Source: Daphnia pulex (Eukaryota > Arthropoda > Branchiopoda > Diplostraca > Daphniidae). From it: DNA of 64,000 nucleotides. The translations under genes and the position numbers were made by a program. The stretch lies in NCBI RefSeq assembly GCF_021134715.1, contig NC_060023.1, positions 7,068,001 to 7,132,000 of the forward strand, given 5' to 3'. Positions within the stretch are counted from its first letter, which is position 1. Each line of letters opens with the position of its first letter. This document shows, piece by piece, positions 47,467-57,528 of this stretch. Below the pieces are notes generated by a model, which had not been told where the DNA came from, did not search any database, and saw only the letters and a list, made by a program, of their open reading frames with translations.

Positions 47467-48128
47467 AAAAGTGGAGTCTCGTTTAATTGACAATCTAATT
47501 GTCGTTTTTCATTACTTCTTTAATTAAATGATAGGAAAATGATAGGAAATTATTAATAATCGCCAATGAAATGATTTCATTGACATCACGACATTCGGTC
47601 AAAATTGAATTGCATGAAACGTGATTCAAAGCAACATTACGATAACTTTGAATTTTTCCCGCTTTATGGTGCAGGATTTGGACAGTTTTTTCCTTTTCTT
47701 GTCACTTGTCGAAATATTGACGGTGAGCCTAGGGCCTAAGGCCTAAGGCTATTGCAATGCGGTTATTCGTTTTTACCCGCAAAGGAAATTCCAGACAGCC
47801 TGTCTGGTTTCATTCATGATTTTTTGGGGGGGAAAGGCATGACCGGTGGCTAAATGATCTTATTACTCCTTTTCCCTTCTTCCCACCTTTCGCTTTGTTC
47901 CTAGCCCCCAAAAATTAGGACCAAAAGTGAAACATAGTTTCCCGCAATGTGGGTAGGTGGCTTTCAAAATAAAATCGGTGTTCGGATTTTTTTGGACCAT
48001 ACTGTACTTGTTTGATCACTGGGTATTTACACTTTTCACGAGATATTCGTAAGAATGTAGAAAATAGTATCATTCTGTTGGCAGACCTGACAATGGTCTT
48101 TTTTTTCAAAGTGAAAGTGATTATAGTA

Positions 48129-48200
48129 TGGAGTTGCGGAGGATTGAACACCGGGCTTTTCGCATGCAAAGAAAACACTCTACCACTGAGTTACAACCCT
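48129..48200 (-). pseudogene. tRNA-Ala(TGC), decayed
   Basis: The anticodon stem (TTTTC/GCGAA) no longer pairs, the T stem has a mismatch (CGGTG/CTCCG), and the first acceptor base is changed. Confidence 0.8.
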
Positions 48201-48267
48201 TTGAAAATCGAGACTACCAGTATGTTCTTGATACTTGCTTTTTAACACTCGATTATTTGCAAAACCT

Positions 48268-48339
48268 TGGAGCTGCGGAGGATTGAACTCCGGTCTTCTC
48301 ACATGCGAAGCGATCACTCTACCTCTGAGTTACAACCCC
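48268..48339 (-). tRNA. tRNA-Ala(CGC), diverged
   Basis: The acceptor has a G-T pair (CAGCTCC) and the anticodon stem one mismatch (ATCGC/GTGAG). Confidence 0.72.
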
Positions 48340-48449
48340 TTAACAATTGTTCGTTTGCTTTGAGTGACTTTTCACGATTGCGACACGTATGTGTTTTCAA
48401 TGGAGAAGAAGATTTTAAGTAAAAAGAATAAAACTTGAAAGGAAGGTTT

Positions 48450-48586
48450 TGTCAAGAGTGGGGTTCGAACCCACGCCATCTTCGAAGACCAGAATGCCAA
48501 GTAACGGATTTTACAAGATTACCTATTAATCTATTATTTGAATTAGAATATTAAGTCTGGCGCCTTAACCATTCGGCAATCTTGAC
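48450..48586 (-). tRNA. tRNA-Leu(TAA), intron-containing
   Basis: Acceptor and B box sound. Small changes in the D arm (GCCGAATGG) and variable loop. Confidence 0.86.
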
Positions 48587-48980
48587 ATTGTTAACGCAAT
48601 GACTACTTATATTGCAATGTGGCGTAAACTAGGTGTATTGAGAAGAGCACACAATTGTAACAATGACAGGGAAAAATATCAATAATTAATGGCAATTATA
48701 TGCTTTTCTGTTCAATTTTAGAGGATCATTGCAGGTTTAATCTACAGTGCCACAACCGAATGGCCGTCAGAAAATACCGCTGGCACGACAAAAGCCGATT
48801 TCTACCAGTAGAAGAAAAAGATCGATAAGAAAGATTATGCCCTATCGTTTTGCAAGGTACTTGTTTGATCACTGGGTATTTACACTTTTCACGAGATATT
48901 CGTAGGAATTTGGAATGTAGTTTCATTCAGTTGGCAGACCTGACAATGGTCCTTTTATCAAAATGAAAGTGATTATAGTA

Positions 48981-49052
48981 TGGAGTTGCGGATGATTGAA
49001 CTCCAAGCTTTTCGCATGCAATGCGATCACTCTACCACTGAGTTACAACCCC
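48981..49052 (-). tRNA. tRNA-Ala(TGC), diverged
   Basis: Class of 4128 with an extra change at loop position 32 (ATTGCAT). Confidence 0.68.
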
Positions 49053-49119
49053 TTGACAATCGATACTACTAGTATGTTCCTGATACTTGCTTTTTAACAC
49101 TCGATTATTTGCAAAAGCT

Positions 49120-49191
49120 TGGAGTTGCGGAGGATTGAACTCCGGTCTTCTCACATGCGAAGCGAGCACTCTACCTCTGAATTACAACCCC
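49120..49191 (-). tRNA. tRNA-Ala(CGC)
   Basis: Sound stems; the A box reads TAATTCAGAGG. Confidence 0.85.
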
Positions 49192-49302
49192 TTAACTTAT
49201 GCTCGTTTGCTTTAAGTGACTGTTAACGATTGCGACACGTACGTGTTTTCAATGGAGAAGAAGATTTAAAGTGAAAAAGAATAAAACTTTAAAGGAAGGT
49301 TT

Positions 49303-49439
49303 TGTCAAGAGTGGGGTTCGAACCCACGCCTTCTTCGAAGACCAGAATGCCAAGTAACGGATTTCACAAGATTACCTATTAATCTATTATTTGAATTAGA
49401 ATCTTAATTCTGGCTCTTTAACCACTCGGCCATCTTGAC
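49303..49439 (-). tRNA. tRNA-Leu(TAA), intron-containing
   Basis: Sound, class of 5338. Confidence 0.93.
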
Positions 49440-49836
49440 ATTGTTATCGCAATGGCTACTTTTATTGCAATGTGGCGTAAAATAGGTGTATTGAGAAGAG
49501 CACACAATTGTAACAATGACAGGGAAAAATATCAATAATTAATGGCAATTGTATGCTTTTCTGTTCAATTTTCGAGGATCATGGCAGGTTTAATCGACAG
49601 TGCCACAACCGAATGGCCGTCAGAAAATACCGCTGGGACGACAAAAGCCGGTTTCTACCAGTAGAAGAAAAATAACGATAAGAAAGATTATGCCCTATCG
49701 TTTTGCAAGTACTTGTTTGTTCACTGGGTATTTACACTTTTCACGAGATATTCGTTAGAATGTGGAATGTAGTTTCATCCTGTTGGCAGACCTAACAATG
49801 GTCTTTTTTTTTTTCAAAATCAAAGTGATTATAGTA

Positions 49837-49908
49837 TGGAGTTGCGGAGGATCGAACTCCGGGCTTTTCGCATGCAAAGCGAACACTCTACCACTGAGTT
49901 ACAACCCC
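49837..49908 (-). tRNA. tRNA-Ala(TGC)
   Basis: Best-formed class (6712). Confidence 0.93.
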
Positions 49909-49975
49909 TTGGCAATTGAGACTACCAGTATTTTTCTGATACTTGCTTTTTACCACTCAATTATTTGCACTACCT

Positions 49976-50047
49976 TGGAGTTGCGGAGGATTGAACTCCG
50001 GTCTTCTCACATGCGAAGCGAGCACTCTACCTCTGAGTTACAACCCC
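49976..50047 (-). tRNA. tRNA-Ala(CGC)
   Basis: Sound, class of 705. Confidence 0.9.
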
Positions 50048-50158
50048 TTAACTTATGCTCGTTTGCTTTGAGTGACTGTTAACGATTGTGACACGTTTGT
50101 GTTTTCAATGGAGAAGAAGATTTAAAGTGAAAAAGAATAAAACTTGAAAGGAAGGTTT

Positions 50159-50295
50159 TGTCAAGAGTGGGGTACGAACCCACGCCTTCTTCGAAGACCA
50201 GAATGCCAAGTAACGGATTTCACAAGATTACCTATTAATCTATTATTTGAATTAGTATCTTAAGTCTGGCGCCTTAACCACTCGGCCATCTTGAC
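50159..50295 (-). pseudogene. tRNA-Leu(TAA), B-box change only
   Basis: Acceptor TCTTGAC is sound but the T loop is TTCGTAC. This suggests the B-box change came before the acceptor change seen in the other damaged copies. Confidence 0.75.
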
Positions 50296-51083
50296 ATTGT
50301 TAACGCAATGACTACTTATCGCTTAGGTATATTTATATACGAAGGTCCTTAACAATATAGGGTGTGGGGTATAGGGGGGAAGGGTAGTAGTAGCTGGTAG
50401 TGAAATTCAGAGGGTTTAATGTCCATTTAGTTATCCTTTATACGTTTCTTCCCTGAATGACCAATCGTCACCAAATTTTGTACATAATTCTGTCAAAATT
50501 TGATACATGTCGTAACGGGGTTTCATTTGTTTTCATTACTGTTTTAAAAATTTAATTTGCGTACTTGTTACCTAGCTGGTTGCCGAATCCTAGGCAGTGA
50601 ATTCGCTTTTGTTTGCTTAACCTTCCAACTGTCAGTGCAGTGAGTGCTCAGCAGTGTTAACAAAAAGAAAAAAAGTTTGAATCTTCCCTAGCAATTCAAG
50701 TTTTGATGATATGATATTGATATTTTGATGATATTTGATTTGATTTTTATTGTTCTTGTTCGATTTCGTCTTTATTGTTCTTATTATTGCCTCTTTTTGT
50801 TAACTGTTTTTAATGAATGATGATCTTGATTTAAATAAATTTTTTGATCAAGTAAAATTTCTATTCCCTTTTTTTTTAACAGTTAGTCATCAATCAAGAA
50901 GTTGAGGAACATTTTAAAAATGTTTGATCATACAAATTTTGAAGCTCTGGGTCATCTCTCTCTTCTTCCCTTGTCCTCTCCACAGTCATCAAGATCTTTT
51001 GGCGGTCGTGAAGAGTTACCACCGATCTTCCACTTCCATTTACCTCCAAAAGTTTTTTAAGTGTAATTTTTCAAAAGTTACAA

Positions 51084-51158
51084 ATGGCTTGATCGAGATT
51101 CGAACCCCGAACCATACGAGTGGCAGCCCGGGTTGCTAACCATTTCACCAACATTGGC
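51084..51158 (-). pseudogene. tRNA-like relic
   Basis: Copy of the 3174 relic with TGGTGAAATGG; next to an empty MITE site (51057-51060). Confidence 0.6.
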
Positions 51159-51853
51159 TTATGATTTAAGGGAAAGCGTGGTCAGGTTGGTGTGTACACC
51201 AAACAATGTAACGAAAGACGAAGTAAAGCTATGGTAATATCGCTAGCGACGCTACCATCGGTATCGATTTTGGAACCGGTAATAAAACACTTAGGTTATA
51301 TGCCTGAATTAATATTTTTTCAGCGGTGGTTTAATCTAACTGCTATAAGAGCACATCCAATTCTTTATAGTTAATATGTAACTAATAATTTTTCCAATTC
51401 CATGTTACTATAGTAATAAATGTTGCTAAAACTTAATCTAAACTACGTGGGGTGGCGGGGCGAAGCCTCCGCCACTCCTAAGTCGCACCACTCATAATAT
51501 TAACAGATTATTAGTCAATTAGTTATAAAGAATCAATTATGAAAGAGAATAAAGGGAAAGAGAATTTTCCAAACGTTATAGTATGTATTAATCTACCATA
51601 ACCTTTATTTTCTGTCTCTTTAACGTTTAAAAAAATTACCGAAGGATATTACCGAAGGAATCTTGTATTTTTTAAAAATTAGATTTCTTTTCTCTGATAT
51701 TTCACGAAACGAAATGTCGATAATTGATGCCTATTTTTTCATCGTGTGGCTTTCAGGTCAAGTCAGCTATATCCTTATTATATATTTGGGGGACATAAAC
51801 ATGTTATGGTGATTTTGGCGAAATAAATTTTTTGCCATCTTCGTGAAACTGAC

Positions 51854-51926
51854 GTTTCAATAGTGTAGTGGTTATCACGAAGGCTTTACACGCTGAAGGT
51901 CCTCAGTTTGATCCTGGGTGGAAACA
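51854..51926 (+). pseudogene. tRNA-Val(TAC), decayed
   Basis: Acceptor mismatch (GTTTCAA/TGGAAAC), anticodon stem disrupted (GAAGGC), B box AGTTTGATCCT. Confidence 0.75.
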
Positions 51927-52436
51927 ATTTGACAACTTTAATCCGAGTATGTAATTGCATTTCCTTTTGTACTTTCTCGATAATAGCCAATATCTGGACT
52001 TGTGTACTGCTATGTAAAATGTGTAATGGAAGAAGAGCGGTAGGAATCTTACACGCTAACTAGCTAGTCTGTACACTTAAAAGGGTGCCACTACCAAGTT
52101 GTATTTGTTTGGCTATCCGTCTGGTGTCATCCCAACGAAAAGCAGTCAAAACTGGCGCTTTTTTAACGCAACAATAACCGCTGAAGTTTTGAATTGATTA
52201 CTGCAAAATGGTAATGTTACATCACTAGAGATAATTTTACAACTATGCAGTCTATCATCCTAGCACTCATTACATACAAAGTAAAAAGATAAAATATAGG
52301 AATATCACTTATGTGTATGTTAGCAGTAAATCCTCATAACCACCGATGTAGTTATCACCATAGTGCGAGCGATAATCCAAGTGCATTTTACCATGACATA
52401 ATAGATAGTATTGGATTACAACGTTGATTTTTATGA

Positions 52437-52474
52437 GCCTGGCTAGCTCAGTCGGAACAGCATGAGACTCTTAA
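52437..52474 (+). pseudogene. tRNA-Lys(CTT), 5' half only
   Basis: Same truncation point as at 9307. Confidence 0.85.
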
Positions 52475-52734
52475 GTATTAATTGCAATTGTACACACGAC
52501 CGGGGTTTTACATTTTTCGCTAAGATTATCGTACCTGGCAGGTTCTTTCTATATTGTGCGCAAATCTGCTACTGATACAGTGATAATTCTATGGTGTGAT
52601 TATTGTTTTGTCACTATATTTGATGTAAATCTTTAAATAAATGATACAAAAGTTTCCATATAAACAGGTAAGCATGCAGAAAACCGCAAGTTATTTCATT
52701 TTAAAACATATCAATGATGAACAGCCGTTGTATA

Positions 52735-52806
52735 AGGGGGCACACAGGTTTGAACTGGGGACATTTCGATCTGCAGTCGAATGCTCTACCACTGAGCTAT
52801 ACCCCC
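52735..52806 (-). tRNA. tRNA-Cys(GCA)
   Basis: Sound anticodon arm; one T-stem mismatch (CCCAG/CTGTG). Confidence 0.84.
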
Positions 52807-53202
52807 ATAAATGATTGTATGAGTTTACCTTCGACATTCTGGATTATAAGGTATTAATTTTGCGAAAAAAACCTTATCTTTTAATTTTTGTTTCACACAG
52901 GATGCGCAAACAAAGAATCATTTGGTTAATAATTGAGTTTCTATTGAACAGGAGGCCACGTCAGATATTTCAGTTATTTAAGTGAAGAAACTGTGTGTTA
53001 TTAAATAATACTTCTTGAACAGCTTTAACGCAGATCAGTTTCCATAAGCTGATGAGAATTTCTTTCAAACTTTCAAAAGTCAGGCTGATACGTAGAAATA
53101 TTTTTAGTGAGCTGATTTTCAAATTCAATAAACACAACAATGAAACAATTTAACTGAATAAACCCAATAATAGTTCATTCCCTGTATTAGATTCAACTTA
53201 AT

Positions 53203-53274
53203 AGGGGGCATCCGTGGTTGAACCGGGGACATTTCGATCTGCAGTCGAATGCTCTTCCACTGAGCTGTACCCCC
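53203..53274 (-). tRNA. tRNA-Cys(GCA), second copy of pair
   Basis: Class of 10075 with an A-box change (GTACAGCTCAG). Confidence 0.68.
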
Positions 53275-53800
53275 GATATTTTTACATTTTACTGCGTATT
53301 TGTATTATTCCCCTATTTTAATTAAGAGTAACTGACTCTGAAATATCGATTTATCCCTGAGGTATATTTATATACGAAGGTCCTTAACAATATAGGGTGT
53401 GGGGTATAGGGGGTAGGGTAGTAGTAGCTAGTAGTGAATTTCAGAGGGTTTAATGTCCATTTAGTTATCCTTTATACGTTTCTTCCCTGAATGACCAATC
53501 GTCACCAAATTGTGTACGTAATTCTGTCAAAATTTGATACATGTCACACATTTGTACATGATGATCTTGATTTTAATAAATTTTTTGATCAAGTAAAATT
53601 TCTATTCCCCTTTTTTTTACAGTTAGTCATCAACCAAGAAGTTGAGGAACATTTTAAAAATGTTTGATCATACTCATTTTGAAGCTCTGGGTCATCTCTC
53701 TCTTCTTCCCTTGTCCTCTCCACAGTCATCAAGATCTTTTAGCGGTCGTGAACAGTTACCACCGATCTTCCACTTCCATTTACCTCCGAAAGTTTTTTAA

Positions 53801-54290
53801 CAAGCAATCCACCACTCAACCGCACCAAATCCATGGACCCCACTTTTTTTCCCCATTCCACTATGGGACCAAGAAATCTGAAATAATTCAGGCATATCCA
53901 GTTTTTTAGTTCGGATTCACCTGTTTTTGCAGAATTTAAATATTCCCTGCCGTTCGGGAGATATTTAATGTTAAAGTTTTTAGTTTTTCCAAATTTTAAC
54001 AATTTTAGGGGGTCTTTGGCATCGCTTTCTGGGTAAATGCTAACCTTTAAAAAAAAAAAATTCAACCAAAAGTTTGCTTGGCCATCCCTTAATACCAATC
54101 CAAAAGGAATTTACATTCCGAATTAGATTGACCGAGTTATTCCCAATCTAGTAAGTGTAATTTTGACCAGTTTCCCACCCAGCCTAGTCGCCATTTTTTA
54201 TTACTCTCCCTCGCGTTCCTAGCGTCCATAGCGGAATGGGAAAAAAAGTGGGGTCCATGGATTTGGTGCGGTTGAGTGTTGGATTGCTTG
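53801..54290. mobile_element. MITE with TTAA target duplication, copy 5
   Basis: Both ends read CAAGCAATCC, so its terminal repeats match better than in copies 1-4, where the left end reads CAATTAATCC. It may be closest to the inserted form. Confidence 0.87.
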
Positions 54291-54317
54291 TTAAGTGTAA
54301 TTTTTCAAAAGTTACAA

Positions 54318-54446
54318 ATTTTTCTTCTACTATTCTTCTATCTTCTTCTATCTTCTTCTTTCTATCTTTCTTCTACTTCTTTCTTCTTCTATCTTCTTTC
54401 TTCTTCTACTACTCTTCTATCTTCTTTCTTCTTCTACTACTCTATA
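54318..54446. repeat. CTT/CTA-rich microsatellite
   Basis: Degenerate TTCTTCTA/TCTTCTT repeats. The tRNA block sequence breaks off here (shared up to about 54317), so this marks the end of the duplicated cluster. Confidence 0.85.
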
Positions 54447-55014
54447 AACCGCGGGCGTGGGTAAGTGACCTTGGCCTGTCTGTGATTCGGTGTGTTTGTT
54501 TGTTTGTTTGTTTGTCCCAACCGAGGTCCAGAGTCGTTTGTCTGTATCGGCGAGACGCAACCAGTGGCGAAAGTTTTTTCGAATTGAGTAAGCGAGGCGA
54601 TACACACACACATCAGCTTTCCTCATCGTTTGTCCGTTTGCGCGCGCCCTTCTCGCCACACACACACACACGGGCTCGAACCGTGTGCGTTTTTTTTTTT
54701 TTTTTTTTTTTTTTGGGACTGGGGGGGGGATTTGTTAGTAGTCGGGTAGGTTTTTTTTCCATCGGTTATATATGTCGATGTCCTCTATTATATTCGAGTG
54801 TACTACTTGGGGTTTGAACCATGGTCGGAGAGGTGTTTCCGCCGCACATCCGATAGGGATGACATTGTCGCACACACTCTAACCACTACACTATCAGAAC
54901 TGATATTCATATCGAGTTGGAATTTGGACAGATGGTTGTTTTTTGTTGCGCTTCCAGTGTTTCGTGCGCGGCGCGCGCCTTTTGTCTTGGACATGAATTT
55001 TTACATCCAATTTC
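54435..55014. repeat. 590-bp repeat, copy 1
   Basis: Begins at CTATAAACCGCGGGCGTGG. It contains GTTT and CA runs, a 26-bp T-run and a minus-strand tRNA-like head, and matches 58930-59518 with few differences. No reading frame is shared in a convincing way. Confidence 0.82.
54805..54900 (-). pseudogene. tRNA-like sequence in 590-bp repeat
   Basis: Minus strand: TAGTGTAGTGGTTAGAG (A box like tRNA-Val), then a long non-tRNA interval, then B-box-like GGTTCAAACCC. Spacing is too long for a tRNA, so a Pol III-type SINE head is more likely. Confidence 0.55.
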
Positions 55015-55035
55015 CTCTATTTCGTTCCATATCTC

Positions 55036-55103
55036 TCTTGGTGTATTGGTTAGCGTGCTCGGCTAACATGCGAGAGGTCTGAGGTTCGATCCCGGATCAA
55101 GGC
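55036..55103 (+). pseudogene. tRNA-like module P2 (Val-AAC-like)
   Basis: TGGTGTATTGGTTAGCG A box, CTAACAT loop with AAC, and GGTTCGATCCC B box. The acceptor strands do not pair. First plus-strand member of the 335-bp array. Confidence 0.65.
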
Positions 55104-55148
55104 GCTGTTATTATTTATTTATTTGCAATGTTCAATTTGCAGAAATTG

Positions 55149-55222
55149 GAGTGTTTTTCGGGATTTGAACCCGAATACTCACGCATGGTAAGCGAACTTG
55201 CTAACCACTTGACCACCATCTG
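55149..55222 (-). pseudogene. tRNA-like module M2
   Basis: Minus strand: TGGTCAAGTGGTTAGC A box, arm TTCGC-TTACCAT-GCGTG, and T arm CGGGTTCAAATCCCG fully paired. Acceptor ends do not pair. Gly-ACC-like loop. Confidence 0.65.
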
Positions 55223-55365
55223 ATGTTTACATTTGATCTTATTGACAAGTTGTTTCAAACATATCTGCGTCTCGCGTCAAGTCGCTGATGACGCACAGGT
55301 GAGCGCGACGCGATGCACCGTGTCTCTACGACATATTTTTAGATCCAATTACCTTTATTTCATCT

Positions 55366-55440
55366 TTCTAATGGTGTATTGGATAACGTGCCCGGCTACG
55401 AAGCGATAGGTCCGAGGTTCGTTCCCGGATCAAGGCGCTG
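55366..55440 (+). pseudogene. tRNA-like module P3 (Arg-ACG-like loop)
   Basis: Loop CTACGAA; B box GGTTCGTTCCC. Confidence 0.6.
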
Positions 55441-55486
55441 TTATTTATTATTAATTTACTATGTTCAATTTTTTCTATATAGAAAG

Positions 55487-55560
55487 TGGTGTGTATCGGG
55501 ATTTGAACCTGACAACTCACACATGATAAGCGAACTTGCTAACCACTTGACCACCAACTG
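55487..55560 (-). pseudogene. tRNA-like module M3
   Basis: As M2 with loop TTATCAT. Confidence 0.6.
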
Positions 55561-55709
55561 ATATTTTTTCTATGATCTTATTGATAAGTTGTTTCAAACA
55601 TATCTGCGTCTCGCGTCACGTCGCTCATGACGCACAGGTGAGCGCGACGCGACGCACCGTGTCTCTACGACATATTTTTACATCCAATTTCCTCTATTAG
55701 AGTTCATCT

Positions 55710-55781
55710 CCTAACAGTGTATTGGTTAGCGTGCTCGGATAACATGCGAGAGGTCTGAGGTTCGATCCCGGATCCTGGCGC
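55710..55781 (+). pseudogene. tRNA-like module P4
   Basis: Val-AAC-like; B box GGTTCGATCCC. Confidence 0.6.
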
Positions 55782-55824
55782 TGTTATTATTTATTAATTT
55801 GCAATGTTCAATTTACAGAAATTG

Positions 55825-55899
55825 GAGTGTCTATCGGGATTTGAACCCGAATACTCATGCATGGTAAGCGAACATGCTAACCACTTGACCACCAATTGA
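55825..55899 (-). pseudogene. tRNA-like module M4
   Basis: As M2; T arm fully paired. Confidence 0.62.
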
Positions 55900-56046
55900 T
55901 GTTTTTTCTTTGATCTTACTGACAAGTTGTTTCAAACATATCTGCGTCTCGCGTCACGTCGCTCAGGACGCATAGGTGAGCGCGAAGCGATGCACCGTGT
56001 CTCTACGACATATTTATAGATACAATTTCCTCTATTGAATTCCATC

Positions 56047-56119
56047 TCTCTCATGGTATATTGGATAGCGTTCACGGCTACGAAGCGACAGGTCCGAGGT
56101 TCGATCCCGGGTCAAGGCA
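56047..56119 (+). pseudogene. tRNA-like module P5
   Basis: Loop CTACGAA; B box GGTTCGATCCC. Confidence 0.6.
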
Positions 56120-56168
56120 TTGTTATGAATTGTTTATTTGTAAAGTTCAATTTTCAAGTTAGAAATTA

Positions 56169-56240
56169 AGGTCTATCTGGATTTGAACCCGAATACTCAC
56201 GCATGATAAGCGAACTTGCTAACCACTTGACCACCAATTG
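56169..56240 (-). pseudogene. tRNA-like module M5
   Basis: Loop TTATCAT. Its flank CAGTGAGCTCATTTAGAG resembles the sequence just before the Helitron fragment at 60720. Confidence 0.6.
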
Positions 56241-56396
56241 ATATTCATCAGTGAGCTCATTTAGAGGTAGTTTCAATTATTTTGGCGTCTCGCGTTACAC
56301 ACGTCGCGTAGCTCTTGCCTCACACAGGTGAGCGCGACGTGACGCACCGTATCTGAACGACATACTTTTACATCCAATTTCCTCTAACAGATTTAT

Positions 56397-56470
56397 CTCT
56401 CTAATAGTGTATTGGATAGCGTGCTCGGCTAATATGTGACAGGTCCAAGGTTTGATCCTGGGCAAATGCT
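56397..56470 (+). pseudogene. tRNA-like module P6
   Basis: Degenerate: CTAATAT loop, B box GGTTTGATCCT. Confidence 0.5.
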
Positions 56471-56518
56471 TTGTTTTTGATTATTAATTTGCAATGTTCA
56501 ATTTTTAATTTAGAAATG

Positions 56519-56590
56519 GGAGGGTCGATCGGGATTTGAACCTGAGTACTCACGCATGGTAAGCGAACTCACTAACCACTTCGCCACCAA
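56519..56590 (-). pseudogene. tRNA-like module M6
   Basis: As M2 with TGGCGAAGTGG A box. Last unit of the first array. Confidence 0.58.
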
Positions 56591-56635
56591 TTTAAATTAA
56601 ATGTTGATCTCATTGAAGAGTGGTCACCGTATAGT

Positions 56636-56945
56636 GGTTGCTCATGCCGAGTTGAAAATTATTCACTATTTTTCGCTCACGTCGGGCTGAAAAGAATTCA
56701 CCCTAAGTTGCTCACGACGGGCTGAAAAGAATTCACTCTATTTCGCTCACGACGGGCTGAAAATAATTCAATCTATTTCGCTCACGACGGGCTGAAAATA
56801 ATTCACCCTACGTTGCTCACGCCGAACTTAAAATTATTCACCCTATTCCGCTCACGACGGGCTGAAAAGAATTCACCCTTATTTTCTCACGAAGGGATGA
56901 AAATAATTCAACAAAAGTCAATCACGACGGGCTAAAAGTCAAGTG
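56636..56945. repeat. 41-42-bp minisatellite
   Basis: About eight tandem units built on GCTCACGACGGGCTGAAAA followed by an ATTCACCCTA-type half. Units vary in sequence but keep their length. Single related motifs recur at 57690 and 63613. Confidence 0.85.
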
Positions 56946-57020
56946 GGATGATTAACTTTCCTGATTTGGCTCACGCTTAACAAGTAGCTACAAAGAATAG
57001 TTGTAAAAAAGTGAGAATGC

Positions 57021-57192
57021 GTTCGACGGGCGAAACGTGTTCAAGGTACAAAAAACCGAGGATACCTTCACCGCGACTCGAGCCCGCGGGGGTGGGGCCC
57101 CCGAAGGGGCACCCCCGCGGCCGCGAGAGTTCGTGGTGAACGAATTTGAGGGAATTTTTCGGGTCAAACATAAGGTATCAGACATTCAATGA
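57021..57192. repeat. GC-rich palindromic repeat, copy 1
   Basis: About 172 bp. The core at 57083-57122 folds as CGCGGGGGTG...CACCCCCGCG with inner GCCCC/GGGGC, and the flanks carry ACCGAGGATACCTTCACC. Second copy 57355-57528, decayed third 58498-58640. Confidence 0.82.
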
Positions 57193-57354
57193 CAATGGTT
57201 TAACTGGCAAATGATTTGTCCACGGGCAGGAAATTTAAGCGCAAGCTCACGCTTAACGGGCAGGAAATTTTAAAATTCCTTCAAAATACGCTGTGCCATG
57301 AGTTGATATATGAGAAATCTAATGGCAGTGGTTTAACTGGTAAATGCGTAACTG

Positions 57355-57528
57355 AGTTCGACGGGCGAAACGTTTTCAAGGTACCAAAAACCGAGGATAC
57401 CTTCACCGCGACTCGAGCCCGCGGGGGTGGGGCCCCCGAAGGGGCACCCCCGCGGCCGCGAGAGCTCGTGGTGAAGGAATTCGAGGGAATTTTTCGGGTC
57501 AAACACAAGGTATCGGAGATTCAATGAC
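57355..57528. repeat. GC-rich palindromic repeat, copy 2
   Basis: Nearly the same as copy 1, palindrome core intact (57419-57456). Frames through it on both strands follow from the palindrome and GC content. Confidence 0.82.

Larger units (their letters stand above)
46665..48004. mobile_element. Foldback Tc1/mariner-like non-autonomous element
   Basis: A 1340-bp element with TA on each side and ends CAGTATGGTCCAAAAAAA. The two arms are about 600 bp each and form an imperfect inverted repeat, perhaps 85-90% alike by eye. They close on a spacer of roughly 130 bp near 47270-47395. No transposase frame. The uninterrupted site (GCAAGTACTTG) is present in other Leu-Ala spacers, which confirms the insertion. 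Arm reading frames are not genes. Confidence 0.9.
44076..53274. repeat. tRNA cluster block IV
   Basis: About 9.2 kb, or 7.9 kb without the foldback element. It carries MITE, relic, Ala, Leu, foldback insertion, Ala, Ala, Leu, Ala, Ala, Leu, Ala, Ala, Leu, relic, Val, Lys fragment, Cys, Cys. It is more diverged from blocks I-III than they are from each other. Confidence 0.88.

Noticed and set aside
46665-48004. CRISPR-like or bacterial insertion
   Set aside because: TA duplication, a single long inverted repeat and eukaryotic context fit a foldback DNA transposon; no spaced direct repeats.
54236-54817. 193-codon frame rich in Ser, Phe and Leu
   Set aside because: Produced by a CTT microsatellite, CA repeat and T-run.
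57216-57527. 103-codon frame and its minus-strand counterparts over the GC-rich repeat
   Set aside because: The palindrome gives long GC-rich frames on both strands; no known domain.
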